From: JALHFZ01 sp964483085
GTDB lineage: Bacteria > Synergistota > Synergistia > Synergistales > Aminobacteriaceae
Length of the DNA: 64,000 nt
Direction of reading: 5' to 3'
Assembly (NCBI GenBank): GCA_964483085.1
Contig: CAYZZX010000002.1
Span: 1-64,000 of the forward strand
Under the pieces are notes generated by a model. That model saw nothing but the letters and a program-made list of their open reading frames with translations, made no database searches and had not been told where the DNA came from. Shown piece after piece: positions 8,473 to 17,498 of the stretch. The number at the start of each line of letters is the position of its first letter. Within the stretch, counting starts at the first letter, position 1. A program made the position numbers and the translations under genes.

Positions 8473-9489
8473 ATGCTACCTGAGACAGTGTCCTTCGATG
8501 ATGACATCCTGAATATCCTCGACCAGCGCAGCCTTCCGGGGTCGATGGAATATATTCCCTGTTCCACCGCCGAGGAGACTGCCCTTGCTATCGAGTGTCT
8601 CGCCGTCCGGGGCGCTCCTGCAATCGGGATCGCTGCCGCCTACGGCGTCGCCCTCGCCTCACGGTCGGGCAGAAGCGCCGCCGAAGCTGCCTGCGAACGC
8701 CTCGCCCGGACCCGGCCGACGGCGGTGAACCTCTTCTGGGCCCTTGAGCGTATGAAGAGGAGAATGGCTCTTCTCTCTGAAGAAAATCTTTACTCAACAC
8801 TGCTCGATGAAGCCCGGTCGATCCACCGGGAGGACCGGGAGAACAACCGCCTCCTCGGAGAGGCCGGGGCCGCCCTTCTGCCGTCCACCTCCACCGTGCT
8901 GACCCACTGCAACGCCGGAGCTCTCGCCACAGGAGGGCACGGTACGGCCCTCGGAGTGATCCGCTCCGCCCGTGACGCGGGGAAGTCCGTGAAGGTCTAC
9001 GCCACCGAGACCCGTCCTGTGCTCCAGGGGGCAAGGCTGACCGTCTGGGAACTTCTCGAGGATGGCTTCGACGTGACGCTGATCTGCGACAGCATGGCAG
9101 GCGCTCTTCTGAAAACGGGCACAATCGATGCCGTGATCACCGGAGCAGACCGCGTCGCCGCGAACGGCGACGCAGCCAACAAGATCGGGACCCTCTCCCT
9201 GGCAGTCCTCGCAGCCCACTTCAACGTCCCCTTCTATATCGCCGCCCCATTGAGCACCATAGATCTCGCCCTTTCCTCCGGGAACGTAATTCCCATCGAG
9301 GAGCGGGACGCCATGGAGATGCGCCTTCTTCCCGGTGGAGGAACCCTCCCCGAAAATTACACCCTGTGGAACCCGGCCTTCGATGTGACGGAAGCGTCCC
9401 TCGTTGCCGCCATCATCACGGAAAAAGGGGTCGCCCGGCCGCCCTACGGCGAGTCGCTGAAGGCCCTTTTTCCAGAAAAAGGAGAATAG
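8473..9489 (+). CDS. mtnA: S-methyl-5-thioribose-1-phosphate isomerase
   Basis: MtnA converts 5-methylthioribose-1-phosphate to methylthioribulose-1-phosphate in methionine/methylthioadenosine salvage. The 338-residue protein has VRGAPAIGIAAAYGVAL near residue 45, the catalytic-Cys motif HCNAGALATGGHGTALG (about 148-164) and the catalytic-Asp motif TGADRVAANGDAANKIGT (about 225-242). The ATG at 8473 has AGGAGG at 8461-8466, 6 bases upstream; an earlier ATG at 8458 lacks this. It starts a run with ahcY and mtaD, which fits an isomerase acting after MTA deamination and phosphorolysis. The 87 bases upstream hold no riboswitch that I recognise. Confidence 0.95.
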   Translation: MLPETVSFDDDILNILDQRSLPGSMEYIPCSTAEETALAIECLAVRGAPAIGIAAAYGVALASRSGRSAAEAACERLARTRPTAVNLFWALERMKRRMALLSEENLYSTLLDEARSIHREDRENNRLLGEAGAALLPSTSTVLTHCNAGALATGGHGTALGVIRSARDAGKSVKVYATETRPVLQGARLTVWELLEDGFDVTLICDSMAGALLKTGTIDAVITGADRVAANGDAANKIGTLSLAVLAAHFNVPFYIAAPLSTIDLALSSGNVIPIEERDAMEMRLLPGGGTLPENYTLWNPAFDVTEASLVAAIITEKGVARPPYGESLKALFPEKGE

Positions 9490-9491
9490 CC

Positions 9492-10733
9492 GTGAACTCA
9501 AAAATAGCCGATCCCTCCCTTGCCCCTTCGGGGGAGAAAAAAATAGCCTGGGCCCGCCAATACATGCCGGTTATGAACTTGCTCGAGGAGAAATACCGGG
9601 CCGAACAGCCCCTTCGGGGAGAGCGTATTGCCGCCTGCCTTCACCTTGAGGCCAAGACCGCCTGTCTTCTTCTGACCATGAAGGCCCTCGGAGCCGAGGT
9701 CACCGCCGCGGGAAGCAACCCTCTCTCCACCCAGGACGACGTCTGTGCTGCCCTCGTGAAGTCTGGAGTAGCCGTCTTCAGCCACCACGGCATGTCCACA
9801 GAGGAATATTTCGCCCATATCGACTCAGTTCTGGACGCAAAGCCCACTCTGCTGGCGGATGATGGAGCAGACCTCGCCGCCGCCCTCCATACCTCCAGAA
9901 GGGATATTCTGGCCGGAGTCAAGGGAGGCTCAGAGGAGACCACCTCAGGAGTGAAGCGCCTGAAGGCCATGCACGAAGAAGGAGTATTGGCCCTTCCCAT
10001 GATCTCCGTCAACGACGCCTACAGCAAATACCTCTTCGACAACCGCTACGGCACGGGGCAGTCCGTCCTCGACGGCCTCCTCCGCACCACGAACCTGCTG
10101 ATTGCGGGAAAGACCGTAGTGATCGTAGGGTACGGCTGGTGCGGCCGCGGGATCGCCCTCCGTGCCTCGGCTCTGGGCGCCCGGGTCGTGGTGGTGGAGA
10201 TCGACCCCCACCGGGCCTTTGAGGCCCTCATGGACGGATATTCCATCTCCTCCATGGCCGACGCCGCCCCTCTCGGAGATATCTTTCTCACCCTCACGGG
10301 CAACACGAGAGTTCTTCGGGCAGAGCATTTTGAAAAAATGAAAGACGGAGTGCTTCTGGGCAACGCCGGGCATTTCGACGTGGAGATTTGCAAGCCTGAC
10401 CTCGAGGCCCTGGCCGTATCGATTGGAGAGAGCCGCCCCGGCATCACGACCTACACGACGAAGGACGGCCGCCGTCTTCATCTGCTGGGTGAGGGGCGCC
10501 TCGTCAACCTCGCCTGTGCAGACGGTCATCCCGTGGAGATCATGGACCTCAGCTTCGCCCTGCAGCTCGAAACGGCTATCTATATGACCAATCACGAACT
10601 GGAGCCCGGGCTCTACGATGTTCCCGCCGAGATCGACCGGGGCGTGATGGAGATGAAGCTCGCCTCCATGAATATCACCCTGGATAAAATGACCCCGGAA
10701 CAGGAGGAATATATGAGAGGGTGGCAGGAGTAA
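9492..10733 (+). CDS. ahcY: Adenosylhomocysteinase
   Basis: AhcY is an NAD-dependent enzyme that reversibly hydrolyses S-adenosylhomocysteine to adenosine and homocysteine. From GTG 9492 the protein has 413 residues, the short form that lacks the roughly 40-residue insert found in most eukaryotic and proteobacterial enzymes. Visible motifs are EEKYRAEQPLRGERIAACLH, GSNPLSTQDDV, the substrate region SVNDAYSKYLFDNRYGTGQS, the NAD dinucleotide motif GYGWCGRGIA (about 210-220) and the C-terminal NLACADGHPVEIMDLSFA. The start is 2 bases after the mtnA stop, and mtaD follows without a gap. Confidence 0.96.
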   Translation: MNSKIADPSLAPSGEKKIAWARQYMPVMNLLEEKYRAEQPLRGERIAACLHLEAKTACLLLTMKALGAEVTAAGSNPLSTQDDVCAALVKSGVAVFSHHGMSTEEYFAHIDSVLDAKPTLLADDGADLAAALHTSRRDILAGVKGGSEETTSGVKRLKAMHEEGVLALPMISVNDAYSKYLFDNRYGTGQSVLDGLLRTTNLLIAGKTVVIVGYGWCGRGIALRASALGARVVVVEIDPHRAFEALMDGYSISSMADAAPLGDIFLTLTGNTRVLRAEHFEKMKDGVLLGNAGHFDVEICKPDLEALAVSIGESRPGITTYTTKDGRRLHLLGEGRLVNLACADGHPVEIMDLSFALQLETAIYMTNHELEPGLYDVPAEIDRGVMEMKLASMNITLDKMTPEQEEYMRGWQE

Positions 10734-12011
10734 ATGCCCCTTCTGCTGAAAAACATGCTTCTGTGCGACGGCCTGCGAGAGCGGGGGGAGTACGCCTCCC
10801 TTCTCGTGGAGGAGGGGGTTATCTCCGCTATCCTCCCGGCTGATGAAGCTCTGGACTGTGGCGAGGTGGTGGACGGAAAAGGACGAATGGCCCTGATACC
10901 GGGGTTCGTGAACGCCCATACCCACGCAGCCATGGTCCTGCTCCGGGGGATGGGGGAGGATTCGCCCCTGAAGGAATGGCTTGAAACGAAAATATGGCCC
11001 GTGGAGGCTCGGCTCACCCGGGAGCATATTTCCTGGGGGACGAAGCAGGCCCTTCTCGAGATGGCCGCCAACGGCGTGACTGCCTTCGCGGATATGTACT
11101 TTGAAATGGACGCAGTGGTTGAGGCTGCCCTTGAAATGGGGATCCGCATCGCTGCCTGCCAGGGGATCGTCGGAGACGACCCGGCGAAGCTCGCCAAGGG
11201 GCTGGCCCTCGCCGACACCTGGAAGGGAAAGGAAGGTTTCGTCTCCGTCCAGCTCGGCCCCCATGCCCCCTACACCCTCTCCCTTCCCTTTCTGAAGGAG
11301 ATATGCGCCGCAGCGAAGGACAGCAATATCGGTGTGCATTTCCATTTTCTTGAAACTCAGGATGAGATCGACTATCTGAAGAAGAACTTCGGCCTCTCTC
11401 CTGCGGAGTATCTCGAGCAATCGGGGATCGCTTCGGCCCCCTCCGCGCTTCTCGCCCACTGCGTCTGGCTCGACCCTGCTGTCCTTGACGGTGCCGATTT
11501 CTCCCGTACGGCTCTCGTCCACAACCCCAACAGCAACTGCAAGCTGGGAAGCGGTATTATGGACCTGGCCGGCCTTTCGGCGAAGATGCCCAGGATAGCG
11601 CTGGGCACCGACGGAGCGGCGAGCAACAACCGCCTCGACATCTGGGGGGAGATGCGCAGCGCAGCCCTCCTCGCCAAAGCGACCACGGGAGACCCCACGA
11701 CAGTGAGAGTCCGGGATGTTTTGCGGATGGCCACCCTTGAAGGGGCAAAAGCCCTCGGCTTTTCCAGCACGGGTTTGATCAGGGAGGGGTGGGCGGCGGA
11801 CCTGGTGCTGATCGACCTCGACCGGCCCTCCTACGTCGGCGTGGACGAAGAGAACGTCCACGGTTTTCTCGTCTATGCGGGAGGAGTGGAGGACATCGCC
11901 GGCACAATGGTCGCCGGGCGGTGGATCTACAGAAACGGCGGATACCCCCATGCCGACCGGGAAGAGATTCTCGTAAAGGCGAAAGAAATGCGGAAGAACC
12001 TGTTGCAGTAG
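10734..12011 (+). CDS. mtaD: MTA/SAH deaminase, amidohydrolase family
   Basis: This metal-dependent amidohydrolase is predicted to deaminate 5'-methylthioadenosine and/or S-adenosylhomocysteine to the inosyl forms. Its 425 residues include the metal motif NAHTHAAMVLLRGMGED (about 59-75), a FHFLET segment around 205, AHCVWLD and the catalytic Asp in ALGTDGAASNNRLD (about 287-300). The ATG directly follows the ahcY stop. With mtnA and ahcY upstream it suggests recycling of SAH and MTA by deamination. The window's purine nucleoside phosphorylase (39216-40043) could in principle cleave the inosyl products. Exact substrate preference cannot be read from the sequence. Confidence 0.9.
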   Translation: MPLLLKNMLLCDGLRERGEYASLLVEEGVISAILPADEALDCGEVVDGKGRMALIPGFVNAHTHAAMVLLRGMGEDSPLKEWLETKIWPVEARLTREHISWGTKQALLEMAANGVTAFADMYFEMDAVVEAALEMGIRIAACQGIVGDDPAKLAKGLALADTWKGKEGFVSVQLGPHAPYTLSLPFLKEICAAAKDSNIGVHFHFLETQDEIDYLKKNFGLSPAEYLEQSGIASAPSALLAHCVWLDPAVLDGADFSRTALVHNPNSNCKLGSGIMDLAGLSAKMPRIALGTDGAASNNRLDIWGEMRSAALLAKATTGDPTTVRVRDVLRMATLEGAKALGFSSTGLIREGWAADLVLIDLDRPSYVGVDEENVHGFLVYAGGVEDIAGTMVAGRWIYRNGGYPHADREEILVKAKEMRKNLLQ

Positions 12012-12269
12012 GCTAAGGGGTTTCTCCTGACGAAAACAGGTCAAGAAATAGGAGTTGGCCCCAAAAAAGAATCAACTCCGGGAGGTTGTTTCTGCGTTCA
12101 TTCAAGATAACGAAAAAATAATAAAGCCTGCCGGGTTTTCAAGAGAAATACAGCTTTTTCCGGTCTTGAAAACTCTTATCTTGAAAATTTTAAATTGAGA
12201 CAGCCGCAGCCTTCCGAAGGCTGCGGCTGTCTTCGTAATACAACATACAACACGACGTGATTCCTGCGG
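12012..12269. other. Intergenic region between convergent genes, with several hairpins
   Basis: This 258-base stretch contains no gene. It holds an inverted repeat GGAGTTG / CAACTCC (12051-12057 with 12073-12079) and a 9-base inverted repeat TTTTCAAGA / TCTTGAAAA (12136-12144 with 12164-12172). A second direct copy of TCTTGAAAA lies at 12179-12187. The large hairpin at 12199-12231 is listed separately. The region is more AT-rich than its flanks. Confidence 0.6.
12199..12231. terminator. Long hairpin between convergent operons
   Basis: A perfect 16-base inverted repeat with a one-base centre (effective loop about 5) lies between the ends of mtaD and the minus-strand operon. Neither side has a clean T-run, so it may be a bidirectional terminator or an RNA 3' protective structure. 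Confidence 0.65.
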
Positions 12270-14708
12270 TTAGAGCTGCATGTTTTTCTCTCTCATAAAG
12301 GCATCCAGCTTTCGTACGTGTTCCTCCACAGTGCTGTTATGGTAGATTGCGAGCCCCTCTCGGTATTTCCGCAGGGCATCGGCGTATCTTTTCCCCTTCT
12401 GCAGCTCCATTCCCTGCCGCCAAAGGGCTTCAGCCCTCCCCTTTGCTTTCGGAATTACGGCCTCGAGTCGTGCGGCGTGTATCTGTACGTCGCTATCAGG
12501 CATCAGCTCGAGCCCCCTGCGGTAGAGTGAAAGGGCTTCTTCGTACTTTTTCACCTTCTGCAGCTCACCGGCCTCTCTCCAGAGGGCCTTGGCCTGCTCT
12601 TTGAGATCTCTGACGGGAGCTTCAGTGGTGGTGGAGAGGTCCGGCAGCTGCGGGAGTTCCAGTGCAGGCTTTTGCTGGGCCTCGGCTTCAGCTTTTTTGT
12701 CAGCTTCAGGTTCAGGTATCTTTCCAAGATCTGCTTCAGGTTTTTGGTCCGGTTCAGTTACAGGCTTTTGTTTTGGCTCCTGTTCGTCCTTTTGATCCCG
12801 TTCCGGTTGAGATGGATCTTCCGTTGGCGGAGGGAGAGCAGCCCGGCGCTCCAGCCCTTCGGCGTATGCCTTTGCCGCCGGATCATCATGAAAGGCGAGG
12901 CTTTCCCTGTATTTTGCGGCGGCTCCTGCGTCGTCCCCGCCATCCTCAAGGGTAGCTGCTTCCTCCCGCAAGGAGAGTGCCTTCTTCAGCATCGCAAGTT
13001 CCTCTTCCAGGCCTGTTTTTTTGTCAGTCTCCACCAAGGGGGTTTCGGATACCTGCGGAACTGTTTCCTGTGAGACATCTTCAGGTTCGAGCTTCTTTTC
13101 GGGGGGTGTTTGAACACTCATTTCGCCTGGAACAGCCTTTACAGCGGGTGGCAGGATTTTTGCCGGAAAGGCATTTTTCATCCTGTGTATTGAGGGCTCG
13201 CCGGGGCCGTATCCGCTGGGGCGGTCTTTAATGATGACATCTCCGTCGGGCAGTACCGCCATCCCCGTGACGATGCCGAAGGTCCTCCGGACGGGGATAA
13301 TCTGAAGAAATCTGCCGTCCGGGTCGTAGATCCAGATTCCGTCCTCGGAATCGTCATAGACGTAGATCCTTCCCTCCCCGTCCGCCCCGATGTAGTCGGG
13401 GCGAAAGTACGTCCTTTCATCTCCGGGAGCGGGTTGTAAATCCGTCCCCCAGAGGGGCCACTCCTTCAGGAGTTTTCCCTCCAGATCGTACACCTCGAAG
13501 GTGTCGGCGTTGTCGTTTTCCACCGGTGTTTTGGACAGAATGATTCTTTCACCGGGAAGGAGGGCCATCTGGTTGACTGACTCCAGATCCCAGGAGGCCA
13601 GTAAATTCCCTTCGGGTGAGAATACAAGTACCCGAGGCTTGCCCTCGCTTATCTCGCTGGTTCCCAGGGTGACGATCTTTCCCGTCTCTGTGACGGCCAG
13701 GAATTGAGGTTTATAAAACCCCTTCTCTCCGATGGATTTCCTACCCGCTTGTATTTTGCCCAGAAACTCCCCTTTTCTGGAAAATCTCTGGATATTGGCG
13801 TCCACAGAGGATCCCTCGTCGGCCACATACAGGGATCCGTCGGGGGCAAAGGCTATGACCGTAGGCCATGTAAAGGTGCCGTCCTCTCCCCTTCCCTTCG
13901 TTCCCCACTCATCCATAAGGACCCCTGCCGGATCGAAAAAACGGATCCTTTTGCCGAAACGGTCAAGAACTGCTACGGTTCCATCGGCCGCAGCAAAGGG
14001 CCCCTCGGAGTGCCGGAAGCTCTTCTCGGTCGCACCGAAGGGGAAGGACGCTGCTTTTTCGAGGGGGGGAGTGCCCTCCTTCACCGAGGAGAGGATCCTT
14101 TGGATGACGTCTTTGTACTCGTCGGGCGATTCGGAAGAGCCCACGACCATAACAAGGGTATATTTCCCATCGGGGTCGCTCTCCCTGCCCACGATGATGT
14201 TTCCCCATAGCTTCTTTGTGGATCCTTTAATATCCCCCTCGGCGGAAAAGGCATAGAGGGCCGCCGGCCGTCCGCGGAAGGTGGTCTCCTCTTCTCTTGA
14301 GGAGAAGTTCTTCGCCTTGTCCTTTTCAGCCCCTTTTTCTATGGAGGCAAAGAAGGCCCGGTAGTCTCCTCCTTTCGGAGCTCTTTCGCGGATGACTCCG
14401 ATGCTGACCCCTGAGAGGCCAGCCGAAGACGGATCATCGAGAGCGTCCGGATGTACCCCCGTAAAGTAGCCCACAGTGTCTCTGTCTCGTAGGGGCTTCC
14501 AGTCGGACGGGATTGCCATGTAAAAGTGGTTCATCCACCGCAGGGTCATCCCCGGTGGGACCTCCCCTTCGGCGCTCGCGGCGGGGTACGCCGGTACAAG
14601 AACCAGCAGAAGAACGAGAGGTATGAAGAGAGAGCGGGGTAGAAGCATTCTTTTCTCTCCCCTCATCCGGAAAGAGCTGAAAATGGACTTCGATAGAAAA
14701 TTGTTCAT
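12270..14708 (-). CDS. Exported beta-propeller protein with C-terminal TPR-like repeats
   Basis: I do not recognise a named family for this 812-residue protein. A signal peptide ends near PAASA (about residue 46). A PsbP/DcrB-like alpha/beta domain may span about 50-200 (FYMAIPSDWKPL). An NHL/six-bladed propeller follows (about 210-490) with repeated YVADEG / VYDDSEDGIWIYDPDG-type strands. A Pro/Glu/Lys/Gln-rich linker (about 610-680) separates one TPR-like repeat near 560-605 from two more at about 690-800 (LWREAGELQKVKKYEEALSLY and LWRQGMELQKGKRYADALRKY). I chose ATG 14708 for the GGAGGAAACAATC leader; ATG 14648 would give a more standard signal peptide. It is the last gene of the exported operon. 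Confidence 0.8.
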   Translation of the reverse strand: MNNFLSKSIFSSFRMRGEKRMLLPRSLFIPLVLLLVLVPAYPAASAEGEVPPGMTLRWMNHFYMAIPSDWKPLRDRDTVGYFTGVHPDALDDPSSAGLSGVSIGVIRERAPKGGDYRAFFASIEKGAEKDKAKNFSSREEETTFRGRPAALYAFSAEGDIKGSTKKLWGNIIVGRESDPDGKYTLVMVVGSSESPDEYKDVIQRILSSVKEGTPPLEKAASFPFGATEKSFRHSEGPFAAADGTVAVLDRFGKRIRFFDPAGVLMDEWGTKGRGEDGTFTWPTVIAFAPDGSLYVADEGSSVDANIQRFSRKGEFLGKIQAGRKSIGEKGFYKPQFLAVTETGKIVTLGTSEISEGKPRVLVFSPEGNLLASWDLESVNQMALLPGERIILSKTPVENDNADTFEVYDLEGKLLKEWPLWGTDLQPAPGDERTYFRPDYIGADGEGRIYVYDDSEDGIWIYDPDGRFLQIIPVRRTFGIVTGMAVLPDGDVIIKDRPSGYGPGEPSIHRMKNAFPAKILPPAVKAVPGEMSVQTPPEKKLEPEDVSQETVPQVSETPLVETDKKTGLEEELAMLKKALSLREEAATLEDGGDDAGAAAKYRESLAFHDDPAAKAYAEGLERRAALPPPTEDPSQPERDQKDEQEPKQKPVTEPDQKPEADLGKIPEPEADKKAEAEAQQKPALELPQLPDLSTTTEAPVRDLKEQAKALWREAGELQKVKKYEEALSLYRRGLELMPDSDVQIHAARLEAVIPKAKGRAEALWRQGMELQKGKRYADALRKYREGLAIYHNSTVEEHVRKLDAFMREKNMQL

Positions 14709-14749
14709 GATTGTTTCCTCCTTCTCTCTGGATGCCGGGAATGCGGACA

Positions 14750-17473
14750 TCACTTCACGGGGCAGAAGTAGACCCCTACGGGAAAGGATACGGACATATT
14801 CTCGTATCGGAGGGGAGCGCCTGTACTCTCCCAGGGGTCGCCGCTTTTTTTGAAAAACTCAAGGGTGTAGAACATCACCAGGTCCAGGGCGAAGGACTCG
14901 GGAGTCTTCCCCTTTTCCGGCGTCCATGAAAGGGATGTTGATCCTCCGCTCCCCCGAACATAGGGGCTCGAGAGGGTGCCGGTGGTGAAGAACCACTGCT
15001 GAACTGCCATTCGCCCCTCCACTCTGTCAAGCTTGCCCTCTTCATTCGGCATGGAGAGAGTAACGGGGGGGATTTTGCCGAGGGATACGGAGAGGGAGAG
15101 GGTGACGGGACGGCCTGCCTCCTGGTAGCCGCTCCCCAGAACGGGACGCCTCTGGACCGGCCCGGCAGAGCTATCCAGCCCGGCCATCGAGAGGGCCTGT
15201 TTCATCGCCTCGGCCATCTGAGAGTCGCTCAGACTGATGCCCATCTTCGCCATCTCCTTTGCCATCTGGTCTTTCATGAAGTCCCCGGCCTTTGCGACCC
15301 CCTCAGTAAGCTGTTCCAGCCGTTTTCCCTCGGGGCTGTCCGGGGGGATATCCCCGGTGATACCTGAAATCGAAGGGGTGAGGACGAGAGGAACGGTAGG
15401 AAGATCCGCCGTCTGGTCATTGGCAAGAGGGGATCCGGTCATCCAGAAGGTCCGATTCTCAAAGAAATGGCGCTTTTCCCCCTTCAGGACGGTGATGGAG
15501 ACGGTATCCTCCGCAAGTATTCTGCCCTTTTCATCCACAAGCCGAACAGTGGGCTGAAAGGAGTCTCCGGGCTTCAGGCCGGTGTATCGGTGCGTCTGGA
15601 GGGAGTTCTCCCCCGGCCCTTTCCGGTCTTCCACCACGGGGGTGCCGTCGCCGAAATCCCACTCGAAGAGATTGGCCTTTTCGGATTCCGGAGCAGCCTC
15701 AAATTCCTGCTCCGCTTCCGAGGAATCGTCGAGCAGCTCAAGGACCAGAACACGGGGAGGAAGGATCGTCACGTCTGTCTTCCCATCCTCTTTCCATGCC
15801 TCGCTTTCGAAGATCCGGCTTCCCGCCTCGATTCGCAGAAAGGCCTCCTGGCCGGCTTTGATCTCGTAGAAGCTTTCCTCCTTGCTCAGCGGTCCTGCCG
15901 TGCCGGCGGCAAAAAGTTTGAGAGGGGCCTCTTCCAATACTCCCTCGTTGTTCTCGATCTGTTTCGGAGCTCCTTTGACGAAGAGGATTTTTCTTGTGTA
16001 GACGGTTTTATCCTTCTCCCTCACAACGAGATGGGCGGGACCGGAATACTGTATTGTCAGATCGTTGGCTTTCCACGCCAGGTCTTTTTCGCTCTTGTGC
16101 TTCATGGAAGCCTCAACTTCGATGATCCGCAGGGGCGTAGTTCGGGGATCGGCCCCCTCAGTCTCGGACTCAGTTTCTTCGAATTCCGCCGTCAGTTCAA
16201 GGGTGGGGTAGAAGAGATCTATGAGATCGGCGCAGGCATGGATGGCCACGGGCAGGAGGATCTCTCCCTGTCCTGCGGCGAAGGCGTGGGGGATCTGGAA
16301 GGGGCCGAGGCGTCTGAGGGCGACTGCTGTAGCCCTGCCGGCCTTTTCCTTGAAGCCTTCGAGATCGGATACAAAGGACTGTTCCGGGTCGAACCAGTGA
16401 AAACTGAGGCGGTCCTGGATCATGGGTGCCCGTTTTCCGTCGAAGACGCCGTAAAACCGCCGGACTTCCCGCTCCGTGAGGAATCCCGGGATCTTCTTTT
16501 TTTCCACGTCGAGGTCCTTCAGCTGAGGGGAGGGGTACCCCTTCTGGCGGTTGTTCGGAAGAACCTTGGACTCTTCGTCGTATATGGTGTCCAGAGTGTA
16601 AAAGGTCATGTTGACGAAGGAGGCCACCTGGCGGAAGAGCTCCGCCGGTCTCTGGAGCGTCCCTCCGGCGCTGGCCAGGAAGGGGCGTATCCGGGAGTCC
16701 AGGAAGGGTGAGCCTGCCGCCTTCCGGACATGTTCGCTGAAGGTGGCCGCTTCGATGGGTTCGTCCGCGGGGTGGGAGTCATTCCGTACGTGGGCGGGCT
16801 GGGTCATGTCTCCCAACATATGCATGGACTCCCCGAGGGCCCGGTATGCCCTTGAGAGCTGGAGTCTGCGATAGTCGTCGTGGTCCCGGGGAGGAAGGCT
16901 CAGGGATGTCTTGAAATGGGAGGAGCTCAGAGCCGGAGGAAGGGGATGATCATCCCTGACCTCGAGGGCGAGCTTGTAGGCCGAAAGGGCCGCGTAAAAA
17001 CAGAAGGGGTTGTCGGGCGAACTGAGCCCCCAAGTCCTGGCGTCGGTGGCGGGGCTGTCGTACAGGCCGTGCCCTTCGCTCTGGTCAGTCAGATAGGCCA
17101 CGCCGGACAGGCTGAGAGGATCGTAGAAATGTCGAACAGAGGAGTACAGGTGGGGTTCGTCCGCCCAGTCCCCTCCGCTGATGATCCACCCCCTGGGGGA
17201 AAGAACCCCTTCGGTCGGGAGAAAATCCGAGACGAGCAGGGAGGAGCCGCCGACTGCGATCCCCCGCAGGGGTTCGGTAAGCCCCGTGTCTGCAAAGGGG
17301 CCAATGCGGTACTTCTCCTTCCCCTTGGTATGACCGAGAAAGAGTTTTACAGCCTCAAGGTTGATCTGCCGGTGGGTATGCTGGCTCCAGGCTTCAGCAG
17401 GAGCGGCGGCAAAGAGGAATAGAGCGGTCAGCATGAGGATGGTGTTCCTTCGAATCCTTCGGTTGTACGTCAT
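14750..17473 (-). CDS. Exported zinc phospholipase C-like protein with PKD-type domain
   Basis: This 907-residue exported protein has a predicted signal peptidase site PAEA|W at residues 28/29, so the mature protein would begin WSQHTHRQINLEAV. Bacterial zinc phospholipases C and P1 nucleases use exactly such an N-terminal Trp plus a nearby His as zinc ligands. Further metal-site candidates are the SVRHFYDPL segment (near 112) and MHMLGDMTQPAHVRND (about 217-232), matching the HxxxD...H pattern of that fold. A PKD-like WDFGDGTPVVEDRKG (about 620) lies in the C-terminal half. AAGGAGG precedes the ATG. The enzymatic role and substrate are inferred. Confidence 0.78.
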   Translation of the reverse strand: MTYNRRIRRNTILMLTALFLFAAAPAEAWSQHTHRQINLEAVKLFLGHTKGKEKYRIGPFADTGLTEPLRGIAVGGSSLLVSDFLPTEGVLSPRGWIISGGDWADEPHLYSSVRHFYDPLSLSGVAYLTDQSEGHGLYDSPATDARTWGLSSPDNPFCFYAALSAYKLALEVRDDHPLPPALSSSHFKTSLSLPPRDHDDYRRLQLSRAYRALGESMHMLGDMTQPAHVRNDSHPADEPIEAATFSEHVRKAAGSPFLDSRIRPFLASAGGTLQRPAELFRQVASFVNMTFYTLDTIYDEESKVLPNNRQKGYPSPQLKDLDVEKKKIPGFLTEREVRRFYGVFDGKRAPMIQDRLSFHWFDPEQSFVSDLEGFKEKAGRATAVALRRLGPFQIPHAFAAGQGEILLPVAIHACADLIDLFYPTLELTAEFEETESETEGADPRTTPLRIIEVEASMKHKSEKDLAWKANDLTIQYSGPAHLVVREKDKTVYTRKILFVKGAPKQIENNEGVLEEAPLKLFAAGTAGPLSKEESFYEIKAGQEAFLRIEAGSRIFESEAWKEDGKTDVTILPPRVLVLELLDDSSEAEQEFEAAPESEKANLFEWDFGDGTPVVEDRKGPGENSLQTHRYTGLKPGDSFQPTVRLVDEKGRILAEDTVSITVLKGEKRHFFENRTFWMTGSPLANDQTADLPTVPLVLTPSISGITGDIPPDSPEGKRLEQLTEGVAKAGDFMKDQMAKEMAKMGISLSDSQMAEAMKQALSMAGLDSSAGPVQRRPVLGSGYQEAGRPVTLSLSVSLGKIPPVTLSMPNEEGKLDRVEGRMAVQQWFFTTGTLSSPYVRGSGGSTSLSWTPEKGKTPESFALDLVMFYTLEFFKKSGDPWESTGAPLRYENMSVSFPVGVYFCPVK

Positions 17474-17498
17474 TGATCTTTTCCTCCTTTCTCCGGTA

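Noticed and set aside
9945..12044. A 699-codon open frame on the minus strand opposite ahcY/mtaD (and similar long antisense frames opposite alaS, efp and ntpB)
   Set aside because: High GC content makes long antisense frames common. The plus-strand proteins have full family motifs and coupled starts; the antisense products show no recognisable domain or ribosome-binding site.
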